Below are positions 17,349 through 26,163 of a stretch of 64,000 bases of DNA, one piece after another. A model generated the notes under the pieces. The model was not told where the DNA came from. It worked only from the letters and a program-made list of their open reading frames with translations, and made no database searches. Source of the stretch: Kaistella soli (lineage in GTDB: Bacteria; Bacteroidota; Bacteroidia; Flavobacteriales; Weeksellaceae). A program made the position numbers and the translations under genes. The DNA is taken from contig NZ_JAHOPF010000003.1 of the NCBI RefSeq assembly GCF_019038595.1, positions 310,001-374,000 of the forward strand, read 5' to 3'. The stretch's first letter is position 1. Each line of letters opens with the position of its first letter.

Positions 17349-18626
17349 TTAAAGACATTTAAATCTTTCAAAAGTTGCTTTTTCGAGCATCTCACGGTCA
17401 TCTGGATGCGAGATGTCAATTAGAGCTTTGGCGCGCTGCTTAAGGCTTTTTCCGTACAGATAAGCAGTCCCGAATTCAGTAACGACGTAATGGATATGGC
17501 CTCTGGTTGTTACTACACCTGCTCCCGGTTTCAGATATGGAACAATTCTCGGCACGCCTTTTTTAGTTCTGGATGAGATTGCAATAATTGGTTTTCCGCC
17601 ATCAGAAAGGGCAGCGCCCCGCATGAAATCCATCTGACCGCCAATACCGCTGAACTGAAAAGTTCCTATTGAATCTGCACAAACCTGACCTGTAAGATCA
17701 ATTTCAATAGCAGAATTGATAGCGACCATTTTCTTGTTTTTCATAATATTGATGGGATAATTCACATGTTCCACATCCATAAATTCAAACGCAGGATTGT
17801 CATCGATATAGTCGTATAATTTTCTGGTTCCGAACGCAAAACTTGTAATGGTTCTGTTTAAATGGGTTCCTTTATATTTATTGTTGATCACGTCATTGGC
17901 TACCAAATCTACGATTCCATCGCTGATCATTTCGGTATGAACACCCAAATCCTTATGATTGTGAAGACATTTCAGCACCGCATCAGGAATGGTTCCGATT
18001 CCCATTTGCAGGGTAGATCTGTCGTCAATAAGTTCTGCTACATTTTTTCCGATGAGGAGTTCTTCGGTACCTACTTTTGCACCATAATCAACAGTCAATA
18101 GTTCTTCCTCATGCCAAACCATTTTATGAATTTTCGTGTAATGAATCATACCGTCGCCGTGCGTTCTCGGCATCCGTGGATTCACTTGTGCGATAATGAT
18201 TTTCGCTGTATCCACCGCGCTTCTCGCGACATCAACAGAAGTTCCCAATGTACAGTAACCATGCTGATCAGGTGGCGAAACAGTAATCATCGCTACATCA
18301 ATAGGCAAAATTCCTTTTTTGAAAAACAGAGGAATTTCACTTAAAAAAACCGGAACAAAATCCCCGTGATCCGAGTTTACGGCCGCACGTACAGGCGTCG
18401 ACACGAAAAGTGAATTGATGTAAAAACTTTCTTTATACTGAGGTTTTGCTATTTCCACATTTCCCTGCTGAGTAATGGAAACAAATTCCACGTTTTTAAG
18501 TCTTGATGATTGTTTTGCAAGTTCATCAATTAAAAAATTCGGCGTGCATGCACTTCCGTGGGAGAAAATTCGGTCGCCGCTTTTAATCACTGAAACTGCT
18601 TCTTCGGCACTTACATATTGAACCAT
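17349..18626 (-). CDS. Acetyl-CoA hydrolase/CoA-transferase family protein
   Basis: A 425-residue class I CoA-transferase of the acetyl-CoA hydrolase / 4-hydroxybutyrate CoA-transferase group. N-terminal half: SHGSACTPNFLIDELA. Middle: TVSPPDQHGYCTLG. C-terminal domain: FSGIGGQMDFMRGA followed by KPIIAISS and the family-typical VVTTRGHIHYVVTEFG. It moves CoA between carboxylic acids; the exact acids cannot be read. Set between hmgA and hppD, it could handle organic acids produced by tyrosine breakdown, but this is inference. Confidence 0.88.
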   Translation of the reverse strand: MVQYVSAEEAVSVIKSGDRIFSHGSACTPNFLIDELAKQSSRLKNVEFVSITQQGNVEIAKPQYKESFYINSLFVSTPVRAAVNSDHGDFVPVFLSEIPLFFKKGILPIDVAMITVSPPDQHGYCTLGTSVDVARSAVDTAKIIIAQVNPRMPRTHGDGMIHYTKIHKMVWHEEELLTVDYGAKVGTEELLIGKNVAELIDDRSTLQMGIGTIPDAVLKCLHNHKDLGVHTEMISDGIVDLVANDVINNKYKGTHLNRTITSFAFGTRKLYDYIDDNPAFEFMDVEHVNYPINIMKNKKMVAINSAIEIDLTGQVCADSIGTFQFSGIGGQMDFMRGAALSDGGKPIIAISSRTKKGVPRIVPYLKPGAGVVTTRGHIHYVVTEFGTAYLYGKSLKQRAKALIDISHPDDREMLEKATFERFKCL

Positions 18627-18776
18627 ATCACTAAATATTAAAATTACTTGTTTATTTTCTCAAAAATACCCATTTAAAATAAGACTGGAAATGAGTAAAC
18701 TCAGTTTTTGAGAATTATTTGTTTTTTTGAAAGGACTGTTTATATGAATTTAATCATTACCATTAAATTATACCAA

Positions 18777-18804
18777 TAAAAAAAGCCAACCTTTTGAGTC
18801 AGCT
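18777..18804 (-). terminator. Terminator after hmgA
   Basis: Read on the minus strand: AGCTGACT, 5-base loop, GGTTGGCT, then T7. The stem closes fully when G-U pairs are counted, which supports minus-strand use. Confidence 0.7.
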
Positions 18805-18824
18805 AATTGTTTTTTAATTTGACA

Positions 18825-20012
18825 TTATTCCTGAGAGCGGTCTCCCAAATGGTTAAGCGGATTTTCGAGCCAGGAAGTGAGGTAAGAAGGATCTTCTACT
18901 TTCATGGCTTCTTCCGTGAGTTTCAGGGGACGGAAAGGATCTACCATCACCGCATATTCCTCCGTGAATTTTTTGCCGATGCTGCGTTCCATAGCGCCGG
19001 GATGCGGCCCGTGCACAATGCCGCCCGGATGAAGGGTGAAATCCATCAGATCGATATGGTTCCGGCTCATGAAATCTCCTTCTGTGTAAAATAAAACCTC
19101 ATCAGAATCAATGTTAGAATGATTGTAAGGCGCCGGGATAGCAAGCGGATGGTAATCGTACATTCGGGCGACGAAAGAGCATACCACAAAGTTATGCGCT
19201 TCGAAAGTCTGGTGAATGGGTGGCGGAAGATGAACTCTGCCCGTTATCGGTTCGAAATTTTTAATATTGAATTTAAAAGGATAGAAAAATCCGTCCCAGC
19301 CCACGACATCGAATGGATGCGTCGCGTACACGAAATCCCAAATCTGATTTTCTTTTTTTACTTTGATGGTAAATTCACCTTTTTGGTCTTTAGGAGCCAC
19401 AAAAGTCGGTGCGATGATATCTCTTTCACAGAATGGCGAATGCTCCAAAAGCTGTCCGAATTCGTTTCTGTAACGTTTTGGGGTGTAAATTGGGGAATGT
19501 GCTTCGACAAAGAAAATCACATTGTCCTCGGAGCTGAATTCAATCTGATAGATCGTTCCGCGCGGAATGATTAAATAATCGCCAACGGAAAATTTAAGAT
19601 TTCCGACAAAAGTTTTTAATGTTCCGTTTCCTTCGTGGATGAAAAGCAGTTCGTCGCACTCTGCATTTTTGTAAAAATAATCGGTGGATTTCCGCGGTTT
19701 TGCGAGCCCCATTTTCAGGTCGTTATTCAGCATCAGCACTTTGCGGCTGTCGAGGAAGTCGTCTTCTGAAGTGACGTTCATTCCTTTGAACATTCTGGGT
19801 GTTACATTTTTTTCAACAGCGATTTTTGGTGTAACGTCTTTCGGTTCGCTGATAGATTTTATCTGAGTAGGCCTGTGAATGTGATAGAGTAGGGAAGAAA
19901 TTCCGTGGAAACCTTCAGTTCCGAAAAGCTGCTCATAATAAAATTGGTCGTTTTCGGATTTGAAAATCGTGTGTCTTTTCTGAGGGATTTTTCCGGATTG
20001 GTGGTATCTCAT
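18825..20012 (-). CDS. hmgA: Homogentisate 1,2-dioxygenase
   Basis: A 395-residue cupin dioxygenase that opens the homogentisate ring to maleylacetoacetate. The iron-binding region shows PYNHSNIDSDEVLFYTEG (His and Glu ligands) and HPGGIVHGPHPGAME (third His). N-terminal RYHQSGKIPQKRHTIF is the characteristic beginning. It is somewhat shorter than mammalian HGD, as in other Bacteroidota. It heads the catabolic group on the minus strand and is followed by its own terminator. Confidence 0.96.
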   Translation of the reverse strand: MRYHQSGKIPQKRHTIFKSENDQFYYEQLFGTEGFHGISSLLYHIHRPTQIKSISEPKDVTPKIAVEKNVTPRMFKGMNVTSEDDFLDSRKVLMLNNDLKMGLAKPRKSTDYFYKNAECDELLFIHEGNGTLKTFVGNLKFSVGDYLIIPRGTIYQIEFSSEDNVIFFVEAHSPIYTPKRYRNEFGQLLEHSPFCERDIIAPTFVAPKDQKGEFTIKVKKENQIWDFVYATHPFDVVGWDGFFYPFKFNIKNFEPITGRVHLPPPIHQTFEAHNFVVCSFVARMYDYHPLAIPAPYNHSNIDSDEVLFYTEGDFMSRNHIDLMDFTLHPGGIVHGPHPGAMERSIGKKFTEEYAVMVDPFRPLKLTEEAMKVEDPSYLTSWLENPLNHLGDRSQE

Positions 20013-20111
20013 TTTTTTACTTTAGTGAAAAGTAAATTTAATGAAATTTTCACACTTAATAAAAATGAATTTTTTTACTGAAATTTAATAACAGAAACGA
20101 AAGAAAAGTTT

Positions 20112-20657
20112 CTATTCAAAACTCATTACCGGCTCATAGAATTCCTCTTCCATCACGCCGAACTGCTGACAGAGCAGTTTAATACCTTCGATATTCTGAA
20201 TTAAATTTTCGTCACCGGAAAGAAGTGGGATGCTGCCCATCTCAGTATTTAAAACAAAATGATCATCGTTTCTTTTGAATTCGGAAACGGTAAAAGGAAG
20301 TTTACGGAAATAATTTTCAGCGCTTTCCACTACAGCTGCAAATTTTTCCGGATAAACCAAAACGCCGCCGGGAGTAATATTCTGCAAAACAGCAAGTATT
20401 TGATCAGGATTTATTTCCTCAGAAATCAGGACAATATTGGGCTGGAAATCTGCTGCCTTTTGAAGATCTGAAGTTTCAAAAACAACAAAGTCGCTTCCGC
20501 TGTTCCTGCTTATGCCATGGATGGAAAAAAAATCGGCTTCTTTGCGGTAAAAATCGAGGACAGCCATCAAAAGTTTCGCCACGGACGGATGGGAAGTGCA
20601 GAGCAGGACGCGGGTTTTGTTTTTTGAAAAAGCAAGAATTTCTGAAATATCAGTCAT
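20112..20657 (-). CDS. Conserved-looking protein of unknown function
   Basis: I do not recognise a family. It is a 181-residue soluble protein without signal peptide. The first half (RVLLCTSHPSVAKLLMAVLDF, then NIVLISEEINPDQILAVL and PGGVLVYPEKFAAVV) alternates short beta strands and helices like a Rossmann-type domain, but no P-loop or cofactor motif is visible. It lies 13 bases from the 20671 lipoprotein gene upstream of it, in line with the acyltransferase gene, suggesting one minus-strand operon. Confidence 0.75.
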   Translation of the reverse strand: MTDISEILAFSKNKTRVLLCTSHPSVAKLLMAVLDFYRKEADFFSIHGISRNSGSDFVVFETSDLQKAADFQPNIVLISEEINPDQILAVLQNITPGGVLVYPEKFAAVVESAENYFRKLPFTVSEFKRNDDHFVLNTEMGSIPLLSGDENLIQNIEGIKLLCQQFGVMEEEFYEPVMSFE

Positions 20658-20670
20658 TTTTACGTGGCAG

Positions 20671-21114
20671 TTATTTAGCTGTTACAGGGTTTACTTTCGA
20701 TGTAATAATTTGTCTGAATACCATCGTGATATTATCCCAGCGTTCTTTGTCGCCTTCCATAATAAACGAAGCGTCAGATTTGCTTCCTGTTTGCTCGCCT
20801 TTTTTTACATTGATAATCGTAGAAATGTTATCGTAAACTTTCTTGTAGTCTTCACGGATCATTTTGAAATTGTTCTGTGTGAGTACAGTTTGGATATTTT
20901 TCAGCTCTTCATTGGAAATTTTGAAATCTTTCTTGATGTTTTTTCCCTGACCTTCCAGAGAGTAATGAGCGTTATTTCCCTTGATCAGAAGGTTTTCGTA
21001 GATCGGTGCAAAACCGCCGCTTCGGGAATAACTGTAATCGAAATCGGAATATTTTTTTTGGGGATTACATGCCGTAAGAATCACTAAAATACATAATGCA
21101 ATAAATCGTTTCAT
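20671..21114 (-). CDS. Small lipoprotein of unknown function
   Basis: A 147-residue protein with a clear lipoprotein signal (LVILTACN, Cys at 16). The mature region (YSRSGGFAPIYENLLIKGN...) resembles small Bacteroidota envelope proteins with a DUF6438-like beta fold, but the assignment is weak. It lies 10 bases after the acyltransferase stop and directly before the 20112 gene, so it is probably co-transcribed with them. Confidence 0.75.
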   Translation of the reverse strand: MKRFIALCILVILTACNPQKKYSDFDYSYSRSGGFAPIYENLLIKGNNAHYSLEGQGKNIKKDFKISNEELKNIQTVLTQNNFKMIREDYKKVYDNISTIINVKKGEQTGSKSDASFIMEGDKERWDNITMVFRQIITSKVNPVTAK

Positions 21115-21124
21115 TCAGAGTTTT

Positions 21125-21934
21125 TTAAGAATTTAAGTTAGTTTTATCTTCATTTTTCTGTGCTTTCCGTACTTCATCGTATTGATGTAAAACGTTAAAA
21201 TCTTCTGTTTGTTCTATAGCGACCATGATTTTTTTCAGAATAGCGTTGGCATCGTCATGATCGTAATCAATATCGAGCGCTTTTTTAAACTCCATTGTTG
21301 GTTTTACGCCAGTGACTTTTACCCTGAGGCCTTTTTTATCAAAAGCTCTTCTAAAACCGTTTATTTTAATGGGAATAACAATTGGTCTCTGGTTTTTTAC
21401 AAGTTTAGCTGTTCCTTTTCTCCCCTGTGCGAAAGCCGACGTTGTGCCTTGAGGAAAAGTAATCACCCAGCCGTTGTCCAGCGCTTTCATAATGTTTTCC
21501 ACTTCTGTAAGATCTACCATTCTGTTCACGTTCTGTCCTTCAGCTCTCCATGTTCTTTTTACCGTAACTGCGCCTGCCAGTTTGAAGATTTTTGTCATAA
21601 AACCTTTATTCATGGTTTCTTCTGCAGCAACATAATAAAAGTCTACTTTTGGATTCAGCAGATATACCGGATTTTTAATGGTATTTAAATAGCCGTTGTT
21701 TACCGAGCAGAAAGCATGGTACATCGCAGCAACATCAGCAAAATAGGTTTGGTGGTTGGAGACGAAAAGAACATTGGAATCCGGCAGATCGACCAGATTT
21801 TCTGTACCCGAAATTTTCAGTTTGTTGAAGCCGTTGAATCTTCTGTAAGATACAAGTCCCAAAATGATGATGATTAATCTTTTCAGGAAATAAAGATTGC
21901 CGAACGCATCAGTGAAAATGTTTTTCTTCGCCAT
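21125..21934 (-). CDS. 1-acyl-sn-glycerol-3-phosphate acyltransferase-like (PlsC family)
   Basis: A 269-residue LPLAT-family enzyme with an N-terminal hydrophobic anchor (RLIIIILGLVSY). Motif I is SNHQTYFAD, where His and Asp are five residues apart instead of the usual four. Motif III is FPQGTTS in place of FPEGTRS. The likely role is acylation of lysophosphatidic acid or another lysolipid at the inner membrane. I use the ATG at 21934; an upstream TTG two codons earlier is the alternative. The NUDIX gene lies 24 bases upstream. Confidence 0.85.
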   Translation of the reverse strand: MAKKNIFTDAFGNLYFLKRLIIIILGLVSYRRFNGFNKLKISGTENLVDLPDSNVLFVSNHQTYFADVAAMYHAFCSVNNGYLNTIKNPVYLLNPKVDFYYVAAEETMNKGFMTKIFKLAGAVTVKRTWRAEGQNVNRMVDLTEVENIMKALDNGWVITFPQGTTSAFAQGRKGTAKLVKNQRPIVIPIKINGFRRAFDKKGLRVKVTGVKPTMEFKKALDIDYDHDDANAILKKIMVAIEQTEDFNVLHQYDEVRKAQKNEDKTNLNS

Positions 21935-21958
21935 TATCAAATTACATAGACCGCGAAT

Positions 21959-22588
21959 TTACAAATTTTTCATCAATTTGCTGAATTCGCTCAAAATCAT
22001 TGAAGTTGCGCCCCAAATAATATAGCCGTTAAAATTAATGACCGGAACTTCCACGCCTCGGGAACTTGGCAGAACCATCATTTCAGGCTGTTCCGTAAGA
22101 TTTAAAATGGAGGAAACGGGAAACTCAATCAGTTCTGCAGCTTCTGTTTCCTGTAGAGTAAACTGTGGATTTTTTTTGGTGTAGGACACGAAAGGTCTCA
22201 CATAAAAGTTACTTGGCGGAATGTAAATTGGTGACATTTCGCGGATGATGCGGATATAATGTTCTTCAATTCCCATTTCTTCGGAAGTTTCGCGTTTGGC
22301 GGTTTCCTCGAAATTTTTGTCGGATTCTTCCTTTTTTCCACCGGGAAGGGAAATCTGTCCGCTGTGACGGTCTCTTTCGTTGGTGCTTCTTACCATGAGG
22401 GGAAAATACCACTCATTGTTTTTGAGGTAAAGAACGATGTTAACGGCCGCAAATTTGGGATTTCTGGATAGGATTTCTTGGTAAGAAAAAACGGGACGGT
22501 AAGGTGGTGAATAAATTCCGTGTGCATTTTCGCCCAACAGTTCCGCGTTTTGTATCTTTTTAATTAAATCTCTTCCAAAAACTTCCAT
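21959..22588 (-). CDS. NUDIX hydrolase, CoA pyrophosphatase-like
   Basis: A 209-residue NUDIX protein. The segment SGQISLPGGKKEESD followed by TAKRETSEEMGI matches the NUDT7/YeaB CoA-pyrophosphatase subgroup (PGGKxExxD...TAxRExxEE). It would cleave CoA or related nucleotide diphosphate derivatives to phosphopantetheine and nucleotide. It is the first gene of a minus-strand group with the acyltransferase and two unknown genes. Confidence 0.9.
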   Translation of the reverse strand: MEVFGRDLIKKIQNAELLGENAHGIYSPPYRPVFSYQEILSRNPKFAAVNIVLYLKNNEWYFPLMVRSTNERDRHSGQISLPGGKKEESDKNFEETAKRETSEEMGIEEHYIRIIREMSPIYIPPSNFYVRPFVSYTKKNPQFTLQETEAAELIEFPVSSILNLTEQPEMMVLPSSRGVEVPVINFNGYIIWGATSMILSEFSKLMKNL

Positions 22589-22652
22589 ATCACAAATTTA
22601 GTGAAATGATTATGGAAAGTGTTTTAAAGGAAAGTTAAAATTAGGGGAATGT

Positions 22653-23729
22653 TTACCCGTAATTATTTACGGTCGCCACAAGTTCTGCTTTGTAATTGTA
22701 AATATCATCGATTGAGGCAAGCGGCTTTTTCTCCCCGTTATCTTTTCCGTTGTTAAAAACCTCCATGTATTTATTCGCGGTGTTGAAATGTAGACGACAT
22801 AAAGGTTTTCTGTTATTGTCATCTAAAAGTATCCCAAAATAGGACTGAGTGTCCCGGAAGAAAATTCGGGAGGCCGGAATGTGTTCTCTTAAAATCGCTT
22901 TCACAATCTGTGATGCTTCAATTTCGTCCTCAGTAGTAATAAATTTTGGACTTTCAGAAAGGTTTGCATCTACAGAACCGGTCTGTTCATCAGTTTTGGA
23001 AGGAACGGTTTCGTTAATATTCAAAGCATTTTTAAGTCTGAAGCTTATAGATTCGTTGATTGAGATGGAAAATGCTTTTTTCGTGTATTCTTTAAAAGCT
23101 GCTAACCGGTGTGCTGTTAAATGTTTTTCAAAAAAACGGTTTACTAAAAGTTTTACCATTTCATCAGACGGTTCCTGAATTTCTTTTTCAAATTCGTTTC
23201 TGATTGCTTTAATATATTTAAGTGCTTCAGCGGAATCCAGAATGTTTTCCAAATTGTAAGCGTTTCTGGTAAAGTTTTCCAAAATCTTTAGACCGGTGCT
23301 TTTAATATTTGACAAGTCTAGAGTGAAAAAAGGTTTTTCGTCCATAATATTAGGCTTCTCCAGGTCGGCATAAAAATTATAAATATGTCCGTTTGTTAAA
23401 ACTCCGAATCTTGCTTTTGAAACGTGGTAATAACGATGGAGCTGAGAATTATGGGCGTCCGCATTTTCTTTCCAGTGTTTGCATTCAATAATTAAAATCG
23501 GTTCGTCGTCTCTCTTGATGACATAATCCACTTTTTCGCCTTTTTTGGTACCAATATCACAGATGAATTCGGGAATTACCTCCGTGGGATTAAAAATATC
23601 GTAACCTAAAATCTGTATAAACGGCATCACAAATGCGTTTTTGGTTGCTTCTTCTGTATTGATCTGCTCTTTCAGGGCGTCAACACGCTGGTGTAACTGT
23701 TCAAGTTTTAGTTTCAGTTCTGCTTCCAT
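22653..23729 (-). CDS. Stand-alone HsdR-N-like PD-(D/E)XK nuclease protein
   Basis: A 358-residue protein resembling only the N-terminal nuclease domain of type I restriction subunits. After a coiled-coil start (residues 1-30) come TKNAFVMPFIQILGYD, KVDYVI (Asp68) and IIECKHWKE (Glu82, Lys84): the PD-(D/E)XK active site. The remaining about 200 residues are charged helices and a small C-terminal domain. No helicase motor, methylase or specificity subunit lies nearby. Such orphans are often annotated as type I restriction enzymes but lack the machinery; the true role is unknown. Confidence 0.82.
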   Translation of the reverse strand: MEAELKLKLEQLHQRVDALKEQINTEEATKNAFVMPFIQILGYDIFNPTEVIPEFICDIGTKKGEKVDYVIKRDDEPILIIECKHWKENADAHNSQLHRYYHVSKARFGVLTNGHIYNFYADLEKPNIMDEKPFFTLDLSNIKSTGLKILENFTRNAYNLENILDSAEALKYIKAIRNEFEKEIQEPSDEMVKLLVNRFFEKHLTAHRLAAFKEYTKKAFSISINESISFRLKNALNINETVPSKTDEQTGSVDANLSESPKFITTEDEIEASQIVKAILREHIPASRIFFRDTQSYFGILLDDNNRKPLCRLHFNTANKYMEVFNNGKDNGEKKPLASIDDIYNYKAELVATVNNYG

Positions 23730-23896
23730 CGTTTATTTGGTTTTAATTTGTTCACTTAAATACTTGGAGTATTTTCATTTCGGGAAAATTCTAAAAAGGT
23801 GAATAACAAATGTAACGTTCTCATTTTTAACTGCATTACGGGAATCCGTAAAAGCATGTCTTTATTTGAACTTAGATCGAAACTGCCGGATTTGCG

Positions 23897-23923
23897 CAAA
23901 AAAAAATCCCGGAAAATCGGGAG
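23897..23923 (-). terminator. Probable terminator after the P-loop NTPase gene
   Basis: Stem TCCCG / CGGGA with a minus-strand run of nine T. Confidence 0.65.
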
Positions 23924-23946
23924 TCATTTTTATGGTCGTTTTTTAA

Positions 23947-24486
23947 CTATTCTTTTTTTTCATCGCCAGAACTTATTTCTTCTAATTTGCCGATAACCTG
24001 ATCCAGTCGCTCCAATAACGAGCCGTGAACCTCTAATGTTTCAGTTCCAAAATCCCCAACCCATTCGCTAAGGATCTCATTTACCCGATCGCGGAGCTCC
24101 GGCAGTTCTGATTCCGGGCATACTATTAAATCCGGATTTTCGATAGGAACAAATACAAGAAGGTCAACTTGTATCATTGCGTTTTGTGCTTTCTGATAGT
24201 ATGACTGAATGTTTTCCGATCCGTTTACCGCCTCAATATATGCGAGAAGATCAAGAGGACACCGGTCATAAATTACATTTTCATCGGCGATTGCAATTTG
24301 CTTTAATGAATATTCAAACTGTTCTGTATAATCATCAAGTGTTGGTACTTCAGAAAATGCATAACCTCTTTCTTCCAGTTCAAAATAGGGTTCGGGAATT
24401 AAGGCGTACTCAGGAAGAGATTCTATTAACTTTTCAGCTAACGAAGTTTTTCCGACGCGGTGCGCACCGGCTATTGCGATTTTCAT
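23947..24486 (-). CDS. P-loop NTPase, NadR-C-like/AAA_28 type
   Basis: A 179-residue nucleotide-binding protein beginning MKIAIAGAHRVGKTS, a perfect Walker A at residues 7-14. ENVIYDRCPLDLLAYIEA is a lid/Walker B-like segment as in NadR-type kinases. The start at 24486 is chosen because the longer in-frame version would run through a terminator hairpin (24534-24562). It may be a small-molecule kinase; the substrate is not visible. It ends in an acidic tail (SSGDEKKE). Confidence 0.82.
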   Translation of the reverse strand: MKIAIAGAHRVGKTSLAEKLIESLPEYALIPEPYFELEERGYAFSEVPTLDDYTEQFEYSLKQIAIADENVIYDRCPLDLLAYIEAVNGSENIQSYYQKAQNAMIQVDLLVFVPIENPDLIVCPESELPELRDRVNEILSEWVGDFGTETLEVHGSLLERLDQVIGKLEEISSGDEKKE

Positions 24487-24533
24487 TTGAACATTATTTG
24501 ATTCATTTATAATGCTTTGCGTTGAATCAAATA

Positions 24534-24562
24534 TAAAAAAAACTCCCGTAAAAAACGGGAGC
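24534..24562 (-). terminator. Terminator after the RNase E/G gene
   Basis: Stem CTCCCGT / ACGGGAG with a minus-strand run of ten T. It rules out the longer start for the 23947 gene. Confidence 0.85.
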
Positions 24563-24603
24563 TGAGCTTTAAAATTTGACGCGTGATCTATCATGCTTCT
24601 GCA

Positions 24604-26163
24604 TTAGTTGGAATAACTTACCAGTTCTTCTTTCTTGGAATTAATAATTTTGTATTCCAGATACTTGAAGGAATCACGCGGTATGATGGTTACCCATTTT
24701 TTGTATTTCAGATACCATTTCGTCTGGATGCTTACCAGTCCTTTGGTGAGGTACGCTTCCACAAAAGGATGTACGTGAAGGAAAATTTTTCCTTTCTCCT
24801 TTTGAATGATATTGCGTATCATTTCTTCCATGCGTTCAACCACAACAATCGGGGCGACAATTTCGCCGTGGACATTCGGGTTTTCTTCTTTGGTTTCGAT
24901 GATGTTTTCGGGACGCGTTCTTTGACGCGTAAGCTGGATGAGTCCGAATTTACTTGGTGGTAAAATTTTGTGGCGCGCTTTGTCGCGGCTCATTTCTGAT
25001 TTCAGGTGTTCGTATAAATCTCTCCGGTGGTCGGCATTGATCATGTCGATAAAATCTACAACGATAATTCCTCCCATATCGCGGAGTCTCAGCTGACGTG
25101 CGATTTCAGTCGCAGCCATTTTGTTTACGTTCAATGCGTGTTCTTTGCTTGCAGAATTTCCTGAGGAAATGTTGTTCCCGGAGTTTACGTCAATTACGTG
25201 GAGAGCTTCTGTGTGTTCGATAACAAGATAAGCACCTTTCGAGCTCGGAATATTGACATGTTTTCCGAAACTTTGTTTCAGCTGTTTTTCTACGTTGTAA
25301 TATTCCATCAAAGGAATAGGTTTGTCGTAGAACTGAACGATATTTTTTCTTTCCGGAGCAATTACTTCAATATAAGCTTTCATATCGTTCACCATTTGCT
25401 CGTCATCGCAAATAATAGAAACGAAATCAGCATTGAAATTGTCGCGCAGGATGGCGGAAGCTTTATCTTCTTCGCTTAAAACCCTGCTTGGAACCTTGTT
25501 TTTCTGAAGATTTTTGAAAGTAGTTTCCCATTTCTGAACCAGCTGGTTCATGTCGTTATGCAGTTCTGCTACTTTTTTGCCTTCGGCAACGGTTCTTATG
25601 ATCACTCCGAAACCTTCAGGTTTAATGCTTTCAATTAAAGTCCGTAAACGTTCTCTTTCTTCAGCGTTGCCGATTTTTTTTGAAATGGATACGCTTTTGT
25701 CGAAAGGGATTAAGACTAGGAATCTTCCTGTAAGAGAAATTTGGGTGGATATTCTGGGTCCTTTTGTAGAGATGGGTTCTTTTGTGATTTGCAGAATAAC
25801 ACTGTCATCTTTTGCAAGAACCTTATCAATAAGACCGTTTTTGTTGATTTCCGGCTGAATTTCGAAATTTTTTAGGGAAGAGTTTTGCTGTCTTTTAGCA
25901 ACCGTGTCTTTAAGAAATTTTTTATACGTGAGAAATTGCGGCCCCAGATCCTGATAATGCAGAAATGCATCTTTTTCGTACCCAATGCTTACAAAAGCAG
26001 CATTAAGGTTGGGCGCCAGTTTTTTTACCTTACCAATAAATAAATCGCCTACAACGAAGTCGCTCTTGTCCTCCTGTTCATGGAGTTCCAAAAGCCTTCC
26101 GTCTTCGAGCAGGGCAATTTTCGAATGCTCATCTTCATGCGATATAATCAGTTCTTTCTTCAT
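24604..26163 (-). CDS. rng: Ribonuclease E/G family endoribonuclease
   Basis: A 519-residue RNase G-like enzyme. The N-terminal S1 domain contains GDLFIGKVKKLAPNLNAAFV; the central 5'-sensor/DNase-I-like catalytic domain has the metal-binding HVIDVNSGNN and IIVVDFIDM Asp residues. The long RNase E C-terminal degradosome scaffold is absent, so RNase G fits better. It acts in rRNA and mRNA processing. A leader of more than 200 bases with stem structures precedes it, downstream of HU and a 29-residue gene on the same strand. Confidence 0.94.
   Translation of the reverse strand: MKKELIISHEDEHSKIALLEDGRLLELHEQEDKSDFVVGDLFIGKVKKLAPNLNAAFVSIGYEKDAFLHYQDLGPQFLTYKKFLKDTVAKRQQNSSLKNFEIQPEINKNGLIDKVLAKDDSVILQITKEPISTKGPRISTQISLTGRFLVLIPFDKSVSISKKIGNAEERERLRTLIESIKPEGFGVIIRTVAEGKKVAELHNDMNQLVQKWETTFKNLQKNKVPSRVLSEEDKASAILRDNFNADFVSIICDDEQMVNDMKAYIEVIAPERKNIVQFYDKPIPLMEYYNVEKQLKQSFGKHVNIPSSKGAYLVIEHTEALHVIDVNSGNNISSGNSASKEHALNVNKMAATEIARQLRLRDMGGIIVVDFIDMINADHRRDLYEHLKSEMSRDKARHKILPPSKFGLIQLTRQRTRPENIIETKEENPNVHGEIVAPIVVVERMEEMIRNIIQKEKGKIFLHVHPFVEAYLTKGLVSIQTKWYLKYKKWVTIIPRDSFKYLEYKIINSKKEELVSYSN

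Noticed and set aside
19119-19574. 151-residue plus-strand frame
   Set aside because: Antisense to the active-site region of hmgA; no family features.
23730-23946. 65-residue plus-strand frame 23799-23996
   Set aside because: Runs through a terminator and into the opposite NTPase gene; no start signal.
24487-24594. N-terminal extension of the P-loop NTPase
   Set aside because: The extra 36 codons pass through the RNase E/G terminator; the Walker A begins directly after the ATG at 24486.
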